Source: Weeksella massiliensis (GTDB lineage Bacteria > Bacteroidota > Bacteroidia > Flavobacteriales > Weeksellaceae). Taken from it: 64,000 bases of DNA. The position numbers and the translations under genes were made by a program. The notes beneath the pieces were generated by a model. That model made no database searches, was not told the DNA's origin, and saw only the letters and a program-made list of their open reading frames with translations. Location: positions 62,001 to 126,000 of the forward strand of contig CCMH01000003.1 of the NCBI GenBank assembly GCA_000751595.1, read 5' to 3'. This document shows, in pieces, positions 54,426 to 62,094 of the stretch; the first letter of the stretch is position 1; each line of letters opens with the position of its first letter.

Positions 54426-56540
54426 TTAATTGTATTTCAGATTATAAAGAATTTTAAAAAAGTAAGAACGCCCATATCCTAACATCATCGAACTATTGGC
54501 TGACGCATGTCCGTTGGCTCCTTGTGTTGTATTGTTAATGGTTTTTATATCAAACAGATTTCTCGCACCAAGCACCAATTCCATTCTATTATCGAATAAT
54601 TTTTGGCGAATAGAAGCATCCATCCAATTGTACGAATCTTGTATTCCTTTCACATACTCGATTTGCTGATCCAATTGACTTACTTCTCGATACAATTCTT
54701 GTTTGCCATTGTATTTGTAGAAAATAGAAAAAGTGGTTTCGGTCGAAGGAATTTGATAGGAAGCATTGAGATTGAAATTGGTGGTATAAAAATATTTTTC
54801 GTCAACGTTTGCCTCTTCAGCTAGACTTTGTTTGATTCCGGTTAATGAAATTCCAGCACCAAACTGAAAAGTTTTCCATTTCCAATCCGAGCTATAAGTT
54901 AGCCCTTGCGTATCGTACTTATCAACATTGATATATTTGTACTGAAGCGGCGAAAAACTCAAAGCCATCAGTTCTATTTTGTCGCGCAAATGAATTTTCC
55001 AAGCAGAAAGTTTTTGTTCATAAGATGAATTTTCCCAATACCAATTCTTTTTCAGATGCAAGAAAAGAGAATTTCCTTTTTCAGGTTTCAAGTCAGGATT
55101 TCCTTGCAAATCATGGTTCACGTCTACAAAATAGGTAAACAACTCATCAAAATCGGGCGTTCTTGGCGCCGTTCCTGCAATCACTCTCAACTCAAAATCT
55201 TTAGGCAACAGAATTTTAGCACTCAAACTTGCTGCATGTTGGGTATCGAATAAATTAGAAAACATCACTCTATATCCAGGTCGAACAGAGAATTTTGGAG
55301 AAAAATTAACTTCTGATGATGCAAAAAAATCATACGAACTAACCTGACGATCAATCGGATTGGTATAAATATCTTTGCGCTGAGCAGCTTTTCCGAAGAT
55401 CGAATTGATTTCATACCCAAGTTGAAAATCGAATTTCCGATCCTTCACAACATTGCTAACCGTAGCTTTAGAGTACACCGCTTCTCGACTGTCGTAGGTA
55501 GAAGTGCGTACATCATTTTCGGTCTGAGAAGCAATTTGGTATTGATAATTTTTTTGCTGTCTTTTTTGATTTTGGTAGGATAAACTCGCATCGTATTGCC
55601 ATGTATCCGAAATATTTCCACTTGCATTGAATAAATTATACCAACGTTGCGTCTTGAAATCAGTGTCTTCTGCAAGTGCATTTTTGGTTCCTGTAGAAGG
55701 CTGTTCGTGCAATTGAACGACCGGATTATAGTAATTTGTTTTTTCGTTGAAATATTCTAATCGATAAAAAAACTGATGAGCTGCCGTTGAATACCTCATC
55801 AAAAATTTACTGCTATTTTGTTCTTTTGGCAACCAAGAATAACCTCTTTTCCCGTCGTTTTCGGCATAATGTTTTCCTTTTTTATCATCCCAAAAACCTT
55901 TAAAATCATTTCGGTTGAAATTAAATTCCGTGTACCATTTCGGACTGATTGCGTGCCCGATTTTTAGCGATTGTATATGTCGGCCTTTATTCTTCAGATT
56001 ATATTCATCATTCACGGTTTCTTCTTGGACAAATGCAGAAATATCTATCTTGGCTCTTGCATTTTTTTTGGTAATAATATTGATAACACCTGCCAACGCA
56101 TTTGCTCCATAATCCACTCCCATAGCGCCTTCGACGATTTCTATTTGTTGAATATCATCTAAATTAAGCTGTGTTAAATCGGTATGATTTCCTAAACCTT
56201 CATCGTTGAGAAGAGGAATATTGTCGACCAAAACCTTGAAATATTGCCCACCCATCCCAAACATACTCACCGAAGATTTTCCGGTATTTGGACTGCTGAT
56301 CACGGTAAGATTCAGCGTTTGATTGAGCACATCGGCCAAGTTATTAGCGGCCAAACGATCGATCACATCTCGGCTGAGCACTTTCACTTCATAGATCGAT
56401 TTTTTTACCGATTGTTTATTGAATTGTCCAGACACGACGGTTTGCTCTAATTCTATTCGGTTTGATGCGATAGAATCTTTGGTTTGCGCAAACATTGTCT
56501 GAAACCCAACTGCTGTTATAAGCAAGAATGGAATCCTCAT
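54426..56540 (-). CDS. TonB-dependent receptor, haem type (HmuR-like)
   Basis: 704 residues. Signal MRIPFLLITAVGFQTMFAQ, then a TonB-box-like start (KSIYEVKVLSRDVIDRLAA), plug domain (LADVLNQTLNLTVISSPNTGKSSVSMFGMGGQYFKVLVDNIPLLNDEG ... IQQIEIVEGAMGVDYGANALAGVINIITKK) and a 22-strand barrel to the end (FKILYNLKYN). It lacks the N-terminal carboxypeptidase-regulatory-like domain of SusC-type receptors. Partners (HmuY-like proteins) make haem the likely ligand. First gene of the operon. Confidence 0.9.
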   Translation of the reverse strand: MRIPFLLITAVGFQTMFAQTKDSIASNRIELEQTVVSGQFNKQSVKKSIYEVKVLSRDVIDRLAANNLADVLNQTLNLTVISSPNTGKSSVSMFGMGGQYFKVLVDNIPLLNDEGLGNHTDLTQLNLDDIQQIEIVEGAMGVDYGANALAGVINIITKKNARAKIDISAFVQEETVNDEYNLKNKGRHIQSLKIGHAISPKWYTEFNFNRNDFKGFWDDKKGKHYAENDGKRGYSWLPKEQNSSKFLMRYSTAAHQFFYRLEYFNEKTNYYNPVVQLHEQPSTGTKNALAEDTDFKTQRWYNLFNASGNISDTWQYDASLSYQNQKRQQKNYQYQIASQTENDVRTSTYDSREAVYSKATVSNVVKDRKFDFQLGYEINSIFGKAAQRKDIYTNPIDRQVSSYDFFASSEVNFSPKFSVRPGYRVMFSNLFDTQHAASLSAKILLPKDFELRVIAGTAPRTPDFDELFTYFVDVNHDLQGNPDLKPEKGNSLFLHLKKNWYWENSSYEQKLSAWKIHLRDKIELMALSFSPLQYKYINVDKYDTQGLTYSSDWKWKTFQFGAGISLTGIKQSLAEEANVDEKYFYTTNFNLNASYQIPSTETTFSIFYKYNGKQELYREVSQLDQQIEYVKGIQDSYNWMDASIRQKLFDNRMELVLGARNLFDIKTINNTTQGANGHASANSSMMLGYGRSYFFKILYNLKYN

Positions 56541-56576
56541 GAATTGCTATTTAGATTTAGTCTATATTAATTTTAG

Positions 56577-56584
56577 CAAATATA
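56577..56584 (-). promoter_or_regulatory. -7 element of the receptor operon
   Basis: Minus-strand TATATTTG fits TAnnTTTG; the -33 region falls at about 56606 within the 56601-56611 element. Leader of about 36 bases. Confidence 0.5.
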
Positions 56585-56600
56585 TAGTTTATTTTTACTT

Positions 56601-56611
56601 ATTCTAAATAA
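56601..56611 (-). promoter_or_regulatory. Element shared by both haem promoters, copy 2
   Basis: ATTCTAAATAA (plus strand) is identical to 47763-47773. It covers the -33 position of the receptor promoter, so a repressor bound there could block transcription. Confidence 0.5.
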
Positions 56612-56643
56612 AGATTATAAAATCTTTATGATTTTTTTAAGCA

Positions 56644-56670
56644 CAAAAAACCCAACTATAAATAGTTGAG
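56644..56670 (-). terminator. Terminator of rarA
   Basis: On the minus strand CTCAACTA/TAGTTGGG stem with a 4-base loop and T6 tract, 28 bases after the rarA stop. Confidence 0.8.
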
Positions 56671-56697
56671 CTTGTAACAATTAAACCATAGAATTGG

Positions 56698-57972
56698 TTA
56701 ATATTTATTTTTCCAACGTGCTTTCATCATTTGTTCATCGACTTGTTCACGTTTATTTTTTCCGGGTTCGTAGAAAGAAGTTCCACTCAATTCATCAGGT
56801 AAAAATTCCTGATCGACAAAATTCCCATCATAATCATGCGCATACAAATAGTTTTTTCCGTAATCCATATCCTTCATCAACTTCGTTGGCGCATTGCGCA
56901 AATGCAAAGGCACAGACAAATCACCCGTTTGTTTCACCAATTGTTGAGCACGATTAATCGCCATATAAGTCGAATTACTTTTGGGTGAATTTGCCAAATA
57001 TATAGCACATTGACTAAGTATGATTCTACTCTCTGGATAGCCAATGACACTCACCGCCTGAAAAGTATTATTGGCCAAAATAAGTGCGGTAGGATTCGCA
57101 GCACCGATATCTTCAGAAGCAGCAATTAACATTCTGCGCGCTATAAATTTCACATCTTCCCCACCTTCGATCATCCGTGCCAACCAATAAACAGTCGCTT
57201 GAGGATCGGATCCACGAATCGATTTTATAAAAGCCGAAACAATATCATAATGCTGTTCCCCAGTTTTATCATATCGAGCTGTATTTTGTTGAATTCGTTG
57301 TTGCACCGTTTCGTTGGTAATCACTATTTCTTCATTCTCACCAAAACTATTCACAACCAACTCAAAAGCATTTAATAATTTACGAGCATCTCCACCCGAA
57401 AATCGAATCAAAGCATCGGTTTCTTCAAGACGGATAGTTTTTTTAGATAGGATAGTATCTTCACGAATCGCCCGAAACATCAAATCTTCTAAATCTTCTT
57501 TTTCTAATGCACGCAACGTATAAACTTGAGCACGAGAAAGCAAAGCCGGCACCACCTCGAAACTTGGATTTTCGGTCGTAGCACCAATCAACGTAATATA
57601 ACCTTTCTCGACCGCGCCTAATAAACTATCTTGTTGCGATTTATTGAATCGATGAATCTCATCAATAAAAAGAATAGGATTTTTTTCGGTACTAAATAGG
57701 TTCTGACTTTTTGCTTTATCAATCACATCGCGTACATCTTTTACACCTGCATTGATCGCACTTAACGTATAAAAAGGACGGTTCGATAATTCGGCAATCA
57801 ACTGAGCCAAAGTCGTTTTTCCTGTTCCAGGCGGACCCCAAAAAATCATAGAAGCAATCATATCATGCTTCAGCATCATCCGAATAGGCGCGTTTTCTCC
57901 TAACAAATGTTTCTGATTTATGTATTGATCCAATGATTTTGGTCGCATTCTTTCGGCTAAGGGCGCTATCAT
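56698..57972 (-). CDS. rarA: Replication-associated recombination protein A
   Basis: About 424 residues from ATG 57972, which gives the usual start MIAPLAERMRPKSLDQYINQKHLLG; a longer frame to 58074 adds 34 unrelated residues. AAA+ ATPase acting at stalled forks: Walker A FWGPPGTGKTTLA, Walker B ILFIDEIHRF, sensor 1 IGATTENPSFEV, box VII LLSRAQVY, and sensor 2 SGGDARKLLNAFEL. The C-terminal part carries RGSDPQATVYWLARMIEGGEDVKFIARRMLIAASEDIG. Cytosolic. A terminator follows, then the divergent small gene at 58090. Confidence 0.94.
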   Translation of the reverse strand: MIAPLAERMRPKSLDQYINQKHLLGENAPIRMMLKHDMIASMIFWGPPGTGKTTLAQLIAELSNRPFYTLSAINAGVKDVRDVIDKAKSQNLFSTEKNPILFIDEIHRFNKSQQDSLLGAVEKGYITLIGATTENPSFEVVPALLSRAQVYTLRALEKEDLEDLMFRAIREDTILSKKTIRLEETDALIRFSGGDARKLLNAFELVVNSFGENEEIVITNETVQQRIQQNTARYDKTGEQHYDIVSAFIKSIRGSDPQATVYWLARMIEGGEDVKFIARRMLIAASEDIGAANPTALILANNTFQAVSVIGYPESRIILSQCAIYLANSPKSNSTYMAINRAQQLVKQTGDLSVPLHLRNAPTKLMKDMDYGKNYLYAHDYDGNFVDQEFLPDELSGTSFYEPGKNKREQVDEQMMKARWKNKY

Positions 57973-58089
57973 ATCGAAGTTATTTTTATCAAAGTTACGG
58001 ATTCTCATCAAAAAATCATCACGACATAAATTGACGTTAGGCAATCGGATATTTGCTATACAATTATCAAACATATAAAAACAAATACC

Positions 58090-58425
58090 ATGAAAGAAGC
58101 ATTAGAACAAGCCTTGTTGATCTGTAAAAAACACGAAAAATTAGTAGATGATTTAACGTATCTTCGGTTGGATGAAAAATCTTACGAAAAGAAAAATGCC
58201 CTTCGCCTTTCGATCGAACGAGAAATGCAACTATTTTTAGCTGATGTCGCTGATCATAAATTCGAAATTATTTTGGATGGAAAAAGTATGGAAGCTTTTT
58301 ATTATTTACAAAATTATTTTTTGCATCTCCACGAAAAGGAAGCGCCGACTTTGCCCAAAAGAAATCCCCGAGTGAGAACAGGAATTTTAAACAATAGAAT
58401 AGAAACAGTACAAATAAGTTTTTGA
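58090..58425 (+). CDS. Small protein of unknown function
   Basis: 111 residues, no signal, no membrane segment. The N-terminal 80 residues are helical and charged (ALLICKKHEKLVDDLTYLRLDEKSYEKK; LSIEREMQLFLADVADHKFEIILDG) and the tail is basic (LPKRNPRVRTGILNNRIETVQISF). I do not recognise a family. Codon use is like the neighbours. It is divergent from rarA by 118 bp, or only 16 bp if the longer rarA start is used. Confidence 0.6.
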   Translation: MKEALEQALLICKKHEKLVDDLTYLRLDEKSYEKKNALRLSIEREMQLFLADVADHKFEIILDGKSMEAFYYLQNYFLHLHEKEAPTLPKRNPRVRTGILNNRIETVQISF

Positions 58426-58467
58426 TTTACCGCAAAATTTCGTGTACTTTGTATAAAATATAGAGTT

Positions 58468-58980
58468 ATGAAATTAACGCTTTTTGTGAGTATGTTTTTC
58501 TTTTTAGTGAATGCAAATTTATCTGCGCAAACCGCTATCGAAAAAAACATTTATCATCCCGAAGCCAATGCAGAAGAGCAAATCGACCAAGCAGTCGCTC
58601 TTGCTAAAAAAGAAAATAAACATGTTTTTGTACAAATAGGAGGAAATTGGTGTCCGTGGTGTCTGACATTTAACCATCTTGTGACCACGAATGAAGAGCT
58701 AAAAAACACGCTCAATAACAACTACGAAGTTGTGCATCTTAATTATAGTAAAGAAAATAAAAACCTCCCGATGTTGGCTAAACTTCAACATCCGGAGCGT
58801 TTTGGTTTTCCTGTTTTTGTGATTTTAGATGGGAATGGAAAATTGCTTCATACCCAGAATTCTGCTTACTTAGAAAGCAATGATGGCTCAAAAGGGCACG
58901 ACCCAAAAATTGTCAAAGACTTCTTAGAAGCATGGACTTACAAAGCATTAGATCCAGCTACCTACGAATCAAAAAAATAA
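58468..58980 (+). CDS. Thioredoxin-fold protein with CPWC motif
   Basis: 170 residues. A signal peptide ([20 protein letters not shown]) exports it to the periplasm. The thioredoxin fold follows: [20 protein letters not shown] with the redox pair Cys62-Cys65, and [21 protein letters not shown] carrying the cis-Pro. The GGNWCPWC form is that of thioredoxin-like proteins rather than DsbA or classical thioredoxin (CGPC). Partner proteins are unknown. yidD follows after 10 bases, so they may share an mRNA. Confidence 0.85.
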   Translation: MKLTLFVSMFFFLVNANLSAQTAIEKNIYHPEANAEEQIDQAVALAKKENKHVFVQIGGNWCPWCLTFNHLVTTNEELKNTLNNNYEVVHLNYSKENKNLPMLAKLQHPERFGFPVFVILDGNGKLLHTQNSAYLESNDGSKGHDPKIVKDFLEAWTYKALDPATYESKK

Positions 58981-58990
58981 AAAATTCTTC

Positions 58991-59218
58991 ATGCGAAAGA
59001 TTCTTATCTATCCTTTTGTTTTTTTAGTCAGAGTTTATCAAGTAACGCTTTCGCCTTTGCTTGGTAGTAATTGTCGTTTCCAGCCAACTTGCTCATCCTA
59101 CATGATACAAGCTTTGCAAACGCATGGTTTATTAAAAGGGCTATATTTGGGTATGAAAAGAATTTTACGTTGTCATCCTTGGGGAGGCAGCGGCTATGAT
59201 CCTGTTCCTAAAAAATAA
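58991..59218 (+). CDS. yidD: Membrane protein insertion efficiency factor YidD
   Basis: 75 residues. An N-terminal hydrophobic/amphipathic stretch ([22 protein letters not shown]) is followed by the family signature [13 protein letters not shown] and the tail [14 protein letters not shown]. It assists YidC in inserting membrane proteins. yidC is not nearby. The lgt start lies just after it. Confidence 0.95.
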   Translation: MRKILIYPFVFLVRVYQVTLSPLLGSNCRFQPTCSSYMIQALQTHGLLKGLYLGMKRILRCHPWGGSGYDPVPKK

Positions 59219-59222
59219 CACT

Positions 59223-60113
59223 ATGCCAATACATCTTTTATCATTTATTACCTGGGATCCAAGTCCATATTTGGTCGATTTAGGCTTCCTGAAAATTCAT
59301 TATTACAGTCTTTGCTGGATTCTTGCCTTTGTTATCGGTTGGTATATGATGGCGAAAATCTTCCGACAAGAAAACGAAAAGAAAGAACTGCTCGATCCAT
59401 TATTTCTATATGTTTTTGTAGGATGTATTTTAGGAGCTCGGTTAGGGGAATTTATTTTTTATGATCCGAAAGCGTTTATCGAACGCCCGATAGAAGTGTT
59501 GCTTCCGGTGGCTTATAGTCCGGGACATACAGCCTTTGGGTTTTTACAAGATTATGAATTTGTCGGTTTCCAAGGACTTGCTAGTCATGGCGCTGCTTTG
59601 GGAGTGATTTTATCGGCTTATTTTTTCTCTAGAAAATATCTTAAAAGAAATACCTTGTGGATTCTCGATCGCATTGCTGTAGTGGTTCCTTTGGGAGGAG
59701 CAGCTGTACGTGTTGGTAACTTCATGAATTCTGAAATCGTCGGAAAACCTTCTGACTTGCCTTGGGCTGTCAAGTTTTTAGCACAAAGTTCATCCTATGG
59801 TGAAATAGTACCTCGTCATCCGGCGCAGTTATACGAAGCACTTGGCTATGTAATTTTGGCTTTTATTATGTGGACATTGTACCAAAAACCTCAATACCGT
59901 AAACAAATGGGTGCTTTGCTTGGTGTGTTCTTATTCTTTTTATTTCTGATTCGATTTATTGTCGAATTCTTTAAAGAAAATCAAGGTAAAGAAGCTGTTG
60001 CAGAAGCATTGAATATCGGTTTGAATAATGGACAAATCTTGAGTATTCCTTTCATGTTGATTGGATTATATTTATTCGTCAGTTCGAAAAACAGAATATT
60101 TACCCAAGCATAA
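59223..60113 (+). CDS. lgt: Prolipoprotein diacylglyceryl transferase
   Basis: 296 residues from ATG 59223; an earlier in-frame ATG at 59196 would overlap yidD and adds nine residues. Seven or so transmembrane segments. Family motifs: HYYSLCWILAFVIGW, GCILGARLGEFIFYDP, ASHGAALGVI, AVRVGNFMNSEIVGKPSDLPWAV (signature with Arg and Asn) and PRHPAQLYEALGYVILAF. It adds diacylglycerol to the lipobox Cys of lipoproteins, including the several encoded here (GDPD, TamL, haem proteins). Four bases after yidD. Confidence 0.95.
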   Translation: MPIHLLSFITWDPSPYLVDLGFLKIHYYSLCWILAFVIGWYMMAKIFRQENEKKELLDPLFLYVFVGCILGARLGEFIFYDPKAFIERPIEVLLPVAYSPGHTAFGFLQDYEFVGFQGLASHGAALGVILSAYFFSRKYLKRNTLWILDRIAVVVPLGGAAVRVGNFMNSEIVGKPSDLPWAVKFLAQSSSYGEIVPRHPAQLYEALGYVILAFIMWTLYQKPQYRKQMGALLGVFLFFLFLIRFIVEFFKENQGKEAVAEALNIGLNNGQILSIPFMLIGLYLFVSSKNRIFTQA

Positions 60114-60132
60114 AAATTCATTTTTCAATCTA

Positions 60133-60172
60133 TAAAAAAGGTAGTTCGGTTTGCGCAGAACTACCTTTTTTT
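60133..60172 (+). terminator. Terminator of lgt
   Basis: An 11-bp perfect stem AAAGGTAGTTC/GAACTACCTTT with a 10-base loop, then T tract. The loop carries the -33 TTTG of the next promoter. Confidence 0.88.
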
Positions 60173-60182
60173 AATATCTTTG
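60150..60182 (+). promoter_or_regulatory. Promoter of mscL
   Basis: -33 TTTG (60150-60153), 21-base spacer, -7 TATCTTTG (60175-60182), 46 bases before the start. The spacer equals that of the two tRNA promoters. Confidence 0.7.
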
Positions 60183-60227
60183 CAGATTAAAATCGTTTTT
60201 CATTACCAATCGTAAAACATTTATATT

Positions 60228-60611
60228 ATGGGATTTATCAAAGAATTTAAAGAATTTGCTACCAGAGGTAGCGTTATCGACCTTGCTGTCGGTGTTGTAA
60301 TCGGTGGCGCATTCGGTAAAATAGTTACATCCTTAGTTGATGATATTATTACACCTGCTATCCTTAGTCCTGCGCTGAAAGCGATCAATGCAGAAGAGTT
60401 AGAAAAGCTTGTAATTCCTGGTACAGCTATCAAATACGGAAATTTCATTTCGGCTTTTATTTCTTTTGTTGTGATTGCATTCGCTTTATTTGTATTGATC
60501 AAAGGAATCAATAAACTAAAAAGAACCAAAGAGGTTGAAGAAGTAGCTCCAGCAGGACCATCTCAAGAAGAATTATTAGCAGAAATTAGAGATTTATTGA
60601 AAAATAAATAA
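60228..60611 (+). CDS. mscL: Large-conductance mechanosensitive channel
   Basis: 127 residues. N-terminal amphipathic helix MGFIKEFKEFATRGSVIDLAVGVVIGGAFGKIVTSLVDDIITPAI is the MscL signature with the first transmembrane helix; the second lies at about residues 68-93 (GNFISAFISFVVIAFALFVLIKGI), and the C-terminal bundle helix LLAEIRDLLKN follows. It releases solutes on hypo-osmotic shock. It has its own promoter and terminator. Confidence 0.96.
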   Translation: MGFIKEFKEFATRGSVIDLAVGVVIGGAFGKIVTSLVDDIITPAILSPALKAINAEELEKLVIPGTAIKYGNFISAFISFVVIAFALFVLIKGINKLKRTKEVEEVAPAGPSQEELLAEIRDLLKNK

Positions 60612-60625
60612 GCTAAAATCAACAT

Positions 60626-60663
60626 AAAAAAATCGGTTACTTTCTAAGCAACCGATTTTTTTT
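60626..60663. terminator. Bidirectional terminator after mscL
   Basis: AAATCGGTT/AACCGATTT stem with flanking A7 and T8, between the convergent mscL and FadL-family genes. Confidence 0.88.
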
Positions 60664-60694
60664 GTACTATTTTTTTCTTTTTGATTGAAAAGTA

Positions 60695-62068
60695 TTAGAA
60701 CTTCCAACCCAAAGTTAACAAATAGCTATTGGTATTATTTTTTACTTCGCCACTCGTCAAAGCTAAATCTACCGATGATTTACCATCGATAAAATGTCCA
60801 CCGATTGGCATTGCATATTTCTGATCCGAGTATTGATATGCTGCATCAATAAAGAAACCGCCAAAATCATAACCAAGTCCGAAGCTTACACGATTTACAT
60901 CACCTACGTACATTTTTTGGTAGTTATTGGCTAAGGTAATAGTTTGTCCTTGCTCGTTGACCCCTTCAGAAAAAATAGTTGCGTCTTTTAAAGGAGATTG
61001 CACATACGCATATCCTGCACGAACCTTGAACTTATCGTATCGATATTCACCTCCTACCCGAACTTCACTACTATTATTCACATTATTGTCTATAAACTGA
61101 TTTGCTCCTCGGAAATTACTGTTCGAAAAATCAGTCATTTTATTAAAGTGATGCGTATAATCTACATCAAACGCGAAAGATTTACCAAGTACAAAACCAA
61201 GCGATCCTACCATTCTTGCACCAGATTGAAGTTTATAATTTGAATAATAAATACTATTCAATCCTGCATCATTAACTCCGAAAAACTCTTCATCTACATT
61301 GTACCAAACCGGACTATGAAAAGCTAAACCAGCCCGCACATTTTGATTCAATTTCCCGATAACTCCTAATCCGAACGAAAAACCTTGTCCAATTTCTGAA
61401 TAAGGCGCACCGTCTAAATCCATATAAGAAATTGCTCCATTAGGCGCAACATCCGAATAAATGATAGAATTGGTATAATTGGTTTCATGAAAATTAAGGT
61501 TAGCTCCTAAATACAATCGATCTCGGTAAGAAGTACCAAAATTGAGGGTAAATTTGGTTTTATATCCTGAAACTCCATCATAAAAACCATTCATTTTATA
61601 GGCATTTCCTTGATCATCATAAGTAGCAATTTTTACATTAGACCCAAAAAGGACTTCATTGTCTAATTGCTCACTTAGGAAATTAAACCCAAGCACAAAA
61701 CGATTCCAATCTTCAGATCGAGTATTGAATACCAAAGCTCCACCGGCTTGACTAAAATCGAAAGTATTGTCTTTCGCAGTAGCCGCGTTATCCATTTGTG
61801 TTTTATTTTTATACGCATTGACCGAAGCCGTAAAAGCAACTTCAGACGAGATGGCTACACCAGAACCTGCAGGATTTTGTTCGGTAGAATTTATCTCACC
61901 ACCTAACGCACCATTTGCACCTGCCATACTGACACTTTTTGCAGAACCTGCCTGAACTCCTCCTCCATAAAAACGAAGGGCATTGGTCGGATATTGCACA
62001 TTATAATCCTGCGCCCATACACTCGAAAAGCCTATTGCAAAGAATAGGCTTAATGTTATTTTCTTCAT
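60695..62068 (-). CDS. OmpP1/FadL-family outer-membrane protein
   Basis: About 457 residues from ATG 62068; a TTG two codons earlier is less likely. Signal peptide MKKITLSLFFAIGFSSVWA. The family's N-terminal hatch follows: NALRFYGGGVQAGSAKSVSMAGANGALGGEINSTEQNPAGSGVAISSEVAF, then a beta barrel ending in SYLLTLGWKF (terminal Phe). Members move hydrophobic compounds such as fatty acids or aromatics across the outer membrane. The substrate here is unknown. It follows the aromatic-rich lipoprotein gene (27 bp), probably in one operon. Confidence 0.85.
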   Translation of the reverse strand: MKKITLSLFFAIGFSSVWAQDYNVQYPTNALRFYGGGVQAGSAKSVSMAGANGALGGEINSTEQNPAGSGVAISSEVAFTASVNAYKNKTQMDNAATAKDNTFDFSQAGGALVFNTRSEDWNRFVLGFNFLSEQLDNEVLFGSNVKIATYDDQGNAYKMNGFYDGVSGYKTKFTLNFGTSYRDRLYLGANLNFHETNYTNSIIYSDVAPNGAISYMDLDGAPYSEIGQGFSFGLGVIGKLNQNVRAGLAFHSPVWYNVDEEFFGVNDAGLNSIYYSNYKLQSGARMVGSLGFVLGKSFAFDVDYTHHFNKMTDFSNSNFRGANQFIDNNVNNSSEVRVGGEYRYDKFKVRAGYAYVQSPLKDATIFSEGVNEQGQTITLANNYQKMYVGDVNRVSFGLGYDFGGFFIDAAYQYSDQKYAMPIGGHFIDGKSSVDLALTSGEVKNNTNSYLLTLGWKF

Positions 62069-62094
62069 ATTCAACGTTATCTCTTTCGTTTATA

